A stretch of 64,000 bases of DNA, from the NCBI GenBank assembly GCA_916700875.1, contig CAKAKS010000031.1, positions 15,015,124 to 15,079,123 on the forward strand. Direction: 5' to 3'. Below, piece by piece: positions 61,201 through 64,000 of this stretch (the first letter of the stretch is position 1; each line of letters opens with the position of its first letter). The notes below the pieces were generated by a model. That model ran no database searches and had not been told where the DNA came from. It saw only the letters and a program-made list of their open reading frames with translations. This DNA comes from Sebastes aleutianus. Lineage: Eukaryota > Chordata > Actinopteri > Perciformes > Sebastidae. The position numbers and the translations under genes were made by a program.

Positions 61201-63876
61201 AGAAAACCCTTGAACATGGTCGGCAACACGCTGACGAGGAGAACTCCCGTCTCCCGTAGGCAGCGCTCATTTTTGGGAAAAACTTTAGTATGGCTTCTGA
61301 GCTGTGACTTACACAAGACGCACTTCCTGCAGCCCTCCTCGCAGGCCATGCAGTCGTCGTAATCTGGATCCTCCACCTCCCCTGAGAGAAAAAGGAAAAG
61401 AGGGTGAGACAGCGAAGGGGACAGGTGTGAGACGATACTTTTCCAAGGTCATCTTTGACCTTGTAGCATGACGGATATGAGAAAACCAGCTCATAAATAA
61501 CGCCGTGACCTTGTTTACCTTCTCCACACTCCAGCTTCGCACACACTCCATCAGAGACGTAGTAGGACGAGTTACACATGAGGCAGTGGGTGGGGTTGTT
61601 GCAGAGGCGGCAGTGGTCCAAGCAGGGCTCACAGCTCCTCTCCTTGGTGTGGTAGAAGGCCTCGGGACAGGCGTCCACACACAGGCCTCCATACAGGTAA
61701 CGCTCCAGTCCAAACTTATCTGGAGGACAAACAGTAAAATCATGTGTGATGTTTAACTTCCTAGTCATGAATTTGGATTTTGTTTCGATTTACTTGTTCA
61801 GTCCTCACCAGTGTCACAGCTGGTACAGTTGGCCGGCCCTGCGTCCACACAGGTGGCACAGGTATGGTCACACAGGTGACACTGGCCACCTGACTGGTAC
61901 TTGCCCTTTGAACACTCCACCACGCAGTGGCCCACATCCAGAGCCCTGCGGCCGACAACAACATACAAAACAGTTTTTCAGCAGCAACACCACAAAATCA
62001 GCAGATATGAATGATGAGCTGAACTCATTTTACATCCCAGCATGCAACATATGTCAGAGTTACACAGATGAAGCCGAGTGTGTTGACACAGGGAGAGGAG
62101 AGGGAGGGCTGGGGATGGTTTAAATTGGGAGGCAATGAGGGATTTATAGATGATGATTATTTGAAAATCTAATTTCTGATATACAATGGATCTGCTGATG
62201 AGCAACATATCAGCAACACTAACACTGTATACAGTCAATTACTCTCATTTGTCATACATTGTTCATTGGTTAAATTTTCTTCTGACAACTGACCACACAT
62301 TTTATGCCTTATTCATATTCAATCCAATCAATCAATCTATTCCACTATTTTTACATTAATCAATAAATTGTTTAGTCTATGAAATGTAAAAAAAACAGTG
62401 AAAAAATGCCTCAATTTCCCAGAACCCAAGGAGACATCTTCAGATGATTTGTTTGTTGGACCAACAGACCAAAAACTAAAGATATCCAGTTTACAATTAT
62501 TAGAAAAGCAGAAAATCTCTCCCTCCTGAGAAGCGGGAACCAGAGCCTGGTTGACATTTGTCTTTTACTAATTGTGCTTGAAAAATTACTGAAACGATTT
62601 ATCAATTATCATAATAGTTGCCTATTATTTTCCTTTCGATCGACTCATCAATTAAGTGACTGATGTTTTCAGCTCTGCATCATTTTCTTAGACATTCTGT
62701 TTAAAATTAGAGAAGACTCTGGCTTTAATAACACACACAATTAATGTTAGGTTATTAATGTTCTGATATACAGAATTTGTCAGCATCTTGCTCACTTTGA
62801 TTGTTACCAACACATTTGTGAAATATGATTATTTGCTACTCTACATCCTGGTGAAGCACCGTTTTTCACTCAGAGAAACAGTGGGATGTATTAATTTCCC
62901 CTCTGACCCTGAATCTAAAAAGTCAAGACCAACTCACCGTGAAGAAACACAGCTGATGCAGTCTTCTCTTTGCGGCCCTGTGCACTTCAGACACGTTGCA
63001 TCACACGCGTGGCACTCTCCGTCACCGTCCTGGTACTCTCCTGATAGATATGCAGCAAGAGAACGATGCTGACTCAGACATGAATAACCATCTGAGGCGT
63101 AGATACAAAAAGGACCCAAGCCACACATACAGCACGCCAAACAGCTCCATGCTAAACATTTTTTATTTTCTAAACACGGCTGACTTATGGTTGACTCAGA
63201 ATGAAGATATTACATTGTAAATATACATATATAGATATAAAATGCCCATAAAACAGCCTTTATGCTCTCAAACATTAGCAGCTGTTGTGTATATATATAA
63301 AATTGTATTTAAGAAGTTAGAGAAGTAAGAACTGAATGTGTTATATTTATCCAGCAGCGGTGAGCCAACACGTAATAGAGGAAGAAGATGGTTGACTGAC
63401 CGTCTGTGCACACAGTGTTAACAACACACGCTCCCTCCTGCAGGCTGTGACCGCTGGAACAGCTGCTGCAGTTCCCCCGGCTCGGCGCCACACAGGTGAG
63501 ACAGCTGGCGTCACACCTGAGGAGGAGAGCACCGAGACTGAACACACAAACGCACATATTGCCCACAAAAAAAACACAGAGAGGAATAAAAACAAACTAC
63601 ACCCATACAGGCACACAACTACAAACAGCATGAAAACGAGCACAAACACACACACACAGGAGCCAAGCACCAGAATAAGGCCTGCCATCAGCAGATAAAC
63701 AAACCACCCACACCTGAACACACACCAGTGAGCTCACCTCCTACATATCCTGTGCCCATCAGCTATCTCTGGGTTTGGCTCTGTGGCGTAGAAGCCAGCA
63801 CTGCAGGAGGACACACACCTCCACTCCTCCATCAAGTAGCCTTCTGCACAACGGTTGCATGCCGCAACACCTGCAC
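49221..63876 (-). CDS. pcsk5: Proprotein convertase subtilisin/kexin type 5, long membrane-bound (B) isoform, C-terminal 1089 residues
   Basis: PCSK5 cleaves precursors after paired basic residues in the secretory pathway and at the cell surface. The catalytic part lies beyond the right edge; here is the cysteine-rich region, membrane span and tail. Exons in gene order: 63738-63876, 63401-63516, 62938-63040, 61809-61945, 61519-61719, 61313-61381, 61105-61147, 60778-60920, 58611-58811, 56689-56772, 56357-56555, 55026-55240, 54524-54766, 53162-53392, 52879-53056, 52016-52209, 51403-51503, 50878-51091, 49221-49681. They form one open frame. Most carry furin-like repeats (C-x2-C-x3-C-x2-C, e.g. 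CDASCLTC, CHPSCESC). KLECGEGEVEDPDYDDC nearly matches the human protein. The last exon gives the membrane span IFIIASILLVLGLVAVVFII, then an acidic tail with a ten-Asp run and the end ELEYDDESYTFR, like the human B-form sorting tail. For 51091 and 60920 I chose the acceptor that keeps frame. Teleosts have two pcsk5 genes; I cannot tell which this is. Confidence 0.95.
49339..49371 (-). repeat. pcsk5: (GAT)n coding repeat: Asp run in the pcsk5 tail
   Basis: ATC triplets on the + strand, with one GTC, encode ten consecutive Asp residues followed by Glu-Asp in the cytoplasmic tail. It is part of an acidic cluster of the kind that directs trans-Golgi sorting in PC5B. Confidence 0.9.
49740..50745. 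repeat. 1-kb tandem array of AAAAAAGTCATAGTATAGTATGTC units in the last pcsk5 intron
   Basis: Variable units of 20-45 bp with core AGTCATAGTATAGTATGTCG and A runs fill almost the whole intron 49682-50877. Complemented, the unit is the same as in the array at 45858-46372. Confidence 0.95.
51504..52015. other. pcsk5 intron
   Basis: Ordinary AT-rich intron, with a TCGCGATTAACT/GCGATTAATCAC motif pair at about 51729-51765 like that of other dispersed fish repeats. No gene. Confidence 0.5.
52210..52878. other. pcsk5 intron
   Basis: About 670 bp of non-coding sequence in which I see no repeat or ORF of note. Confidence 0.5.
53400..53790 (-). mobile_element. Dispersed repeat, family B, reverse copy with perfect ERE palindrome
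   Basis: Opens CTAGAATTACCGCCTCGCGG, the complement of the right end of the copy at 25550. Then GACCTTTGACCACCATAATC, CTTGAGTCCATGTGGACGTT and CCCTCCAGGCGTTCCTGAGA, complementary to the 4545 copy, and four CGGA units. Carries AGGTCACAGTGACCT at 53582-53596. Confidence 0.82.
53582..53596. promoter_or_regulatory. Consensus estrogen-response palindrome inside a repeat
   Basis: AGGTCA-CAG-TGACCT, perfect half-sites with three-base spacing. It is followed at once by TGACCTTTGACC, which adds further nuclear-receptor half-sites. Activity is unknown. Confidence 0.5.
53791..54523. other. pcsk5 intron
   Basis: Non-coding; the stretch beyond the family B repeat shows no further recognisable element. 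Confidence 0.5.
55241..56356. other. pcsk5 intron
   Basis: About 1.1 kb, non-coding, with a 13-A run near 55920. The stretch at about 55320-55440 (GGCGGCTACCTCGTTGAACT, CACACTGGCAGTGTCTCTGC) may be one end of a dispersed element. No gene. Confidence 0.5.
56940..58040. mobile_element. Old dispersed repeat, interrupted by a hAT-like MITE
   Basis: The outer repeat carries AGCTTAGCATAAAGACTGG (once the insert is removed), AACAGCTAGCCTGGCTCTGT and AATCCTCTCATCTAACTCCC. A related fragment lies at about 32085-32180. Lies in the pcsk5 intron between exons 56689 and 58611. Confidence 0.65.
57087..57664. mobile_element. 578-bp hAT-like MITE with exact 8-bp target duplication
   Basis: Ends CAGAGGTGTGGACTCGACTT and GACTTGGTCCCACCTCTG. 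GCATAAAG is duplicated exactly at 57079-57086 and 57665-57672. Removing the insert restores a continuous outer repeat. The interior has ACTTG/CAAGT motifs but no minisatellite, unlike its relative at 21562. Confidence 0.92.
58812..60777. repeat. pcsk5 intron with MITE-like segments
   Basis: About 59820-60304 is a member of the TTAAAGGACCAGTGTGTA family (left CCAGTGTGTAGGATCTGG, right TTATACACTGGTTCTTTAA). About 60305-60730 is an AAGTACTT-type element ending GATCTGAATACTTCCTCCTC, also seen near 12630 and 37150. No gene. Confidence 0.65.
61946..62937. other. pcsk5 intron
   Basis: Non-coding. About 62330-62670 contains TCAATCTATTCC, ATCAATAAATTGTTTAGTCT and GACTCATCAATTAAGTGACTG blocks like those at 40500-40740, a dispersed repeat edge. 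Nothing else seen. Confidence 0.5.
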
Positions 63877-64000
63877 CTGATGTCGCATGACGCAGGAACA
63901 AATATGTTTTTAAATGGATAAAAGACACAGAAGAGTACTGCAAACAATACCATGGCATGTATTTTAAAGAGGACCTATTATTCTTTTGTGCTTTTTTTCC

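Overview
The window is vertebrate nuclear DNA, almost certainly from a ray-finned fish and probably a percomorph teleost. The evidence is GT-AG split genes for well-known vertebrate proteins, fish-type tRNA-derived SINEs, many small inverted-repeat DNA transposons, microsatellites, and one 100-N scaffold gap. Five protein-coding loci fill the window in the order hnrnpk (+, 5' end missing), gnaq-like (+, complete), gna14-like (+, complete except for one exon lost in the gap), a short prune2/BMCC1-type gene (+, apparently complete) and pcsk5 long (B) isoform (-, 5' end missing). I recognised the genes by reading conjoined exons whose splice phases all agree. The two G-alpha genes keep the canonical seven coding exons of 136/185/155/129/130/154/191 nt (121 for gna14 exon 1), and the 19 pcsk5 exons form one uninterrupted frame of 1089 residues.

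Layout: 1-11681 hnrnpk from KH2 to the 3' end; 11682-27794 gnaq-like with its 3' UTR; 27795-30388 repeat-rich spacer; 30389-32973 gna14-like, with the N gap at 30925-31024 where exon 2 should lie; 32974-38004 spacer with SINE and MITE copies; 38005-47384 the BCH-domain gene; 47385-49220 convergent 3' UTRs; 49221 to the right edge, pcsk5 in reverse. From my memory of the human chromosome 9q21 map, the same genes occur in the same order and relative orientation (HNRNPK, GNAQ, GNA14, PRUNE2, PCSK5). The genes that lie between them in human (VPS13A, FOXB2, GCNT1, RFK and others) are absent here, so this looks like a compacted block, perhaps one of two copies left by the teleost genome duplication.

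The genes are neighbours by descent rather than by pathway. hnrnpk encodes a KH-domain RNA/DNA-binding protein; gnaq and gna14 are tandem Gq-class alpha subunits that couple receptors to phospholipase C-beta; prune2 is a BCH-domain scaffold; pcsk5 is a secretory-pathway proprotein convertase with a long cysteine-rich region and a membrane anchor. Introns and spacers are dominated by short mobile elements, including several flanked by TTAA, two hAT-like copies with 8-bp target sites, two young SINE copies, a truncated LINE, and two related tandem arrays.

I see no unusual multi-gene system. The points most worth a second look are: a whole-element foldback transposon in the last hnrnpk intron beside a split GC/GT donor choice, a repeat family carrying perfect estrogen-response palindromes, a hAT element whose interior grew into a minisatellite, a G-alpha-14 whose last residue is Gly, a prune2 gene with no room for its N-terminal DHH part, and one tandem repeat lying in the same sense orientation in introns of two convergent genes.
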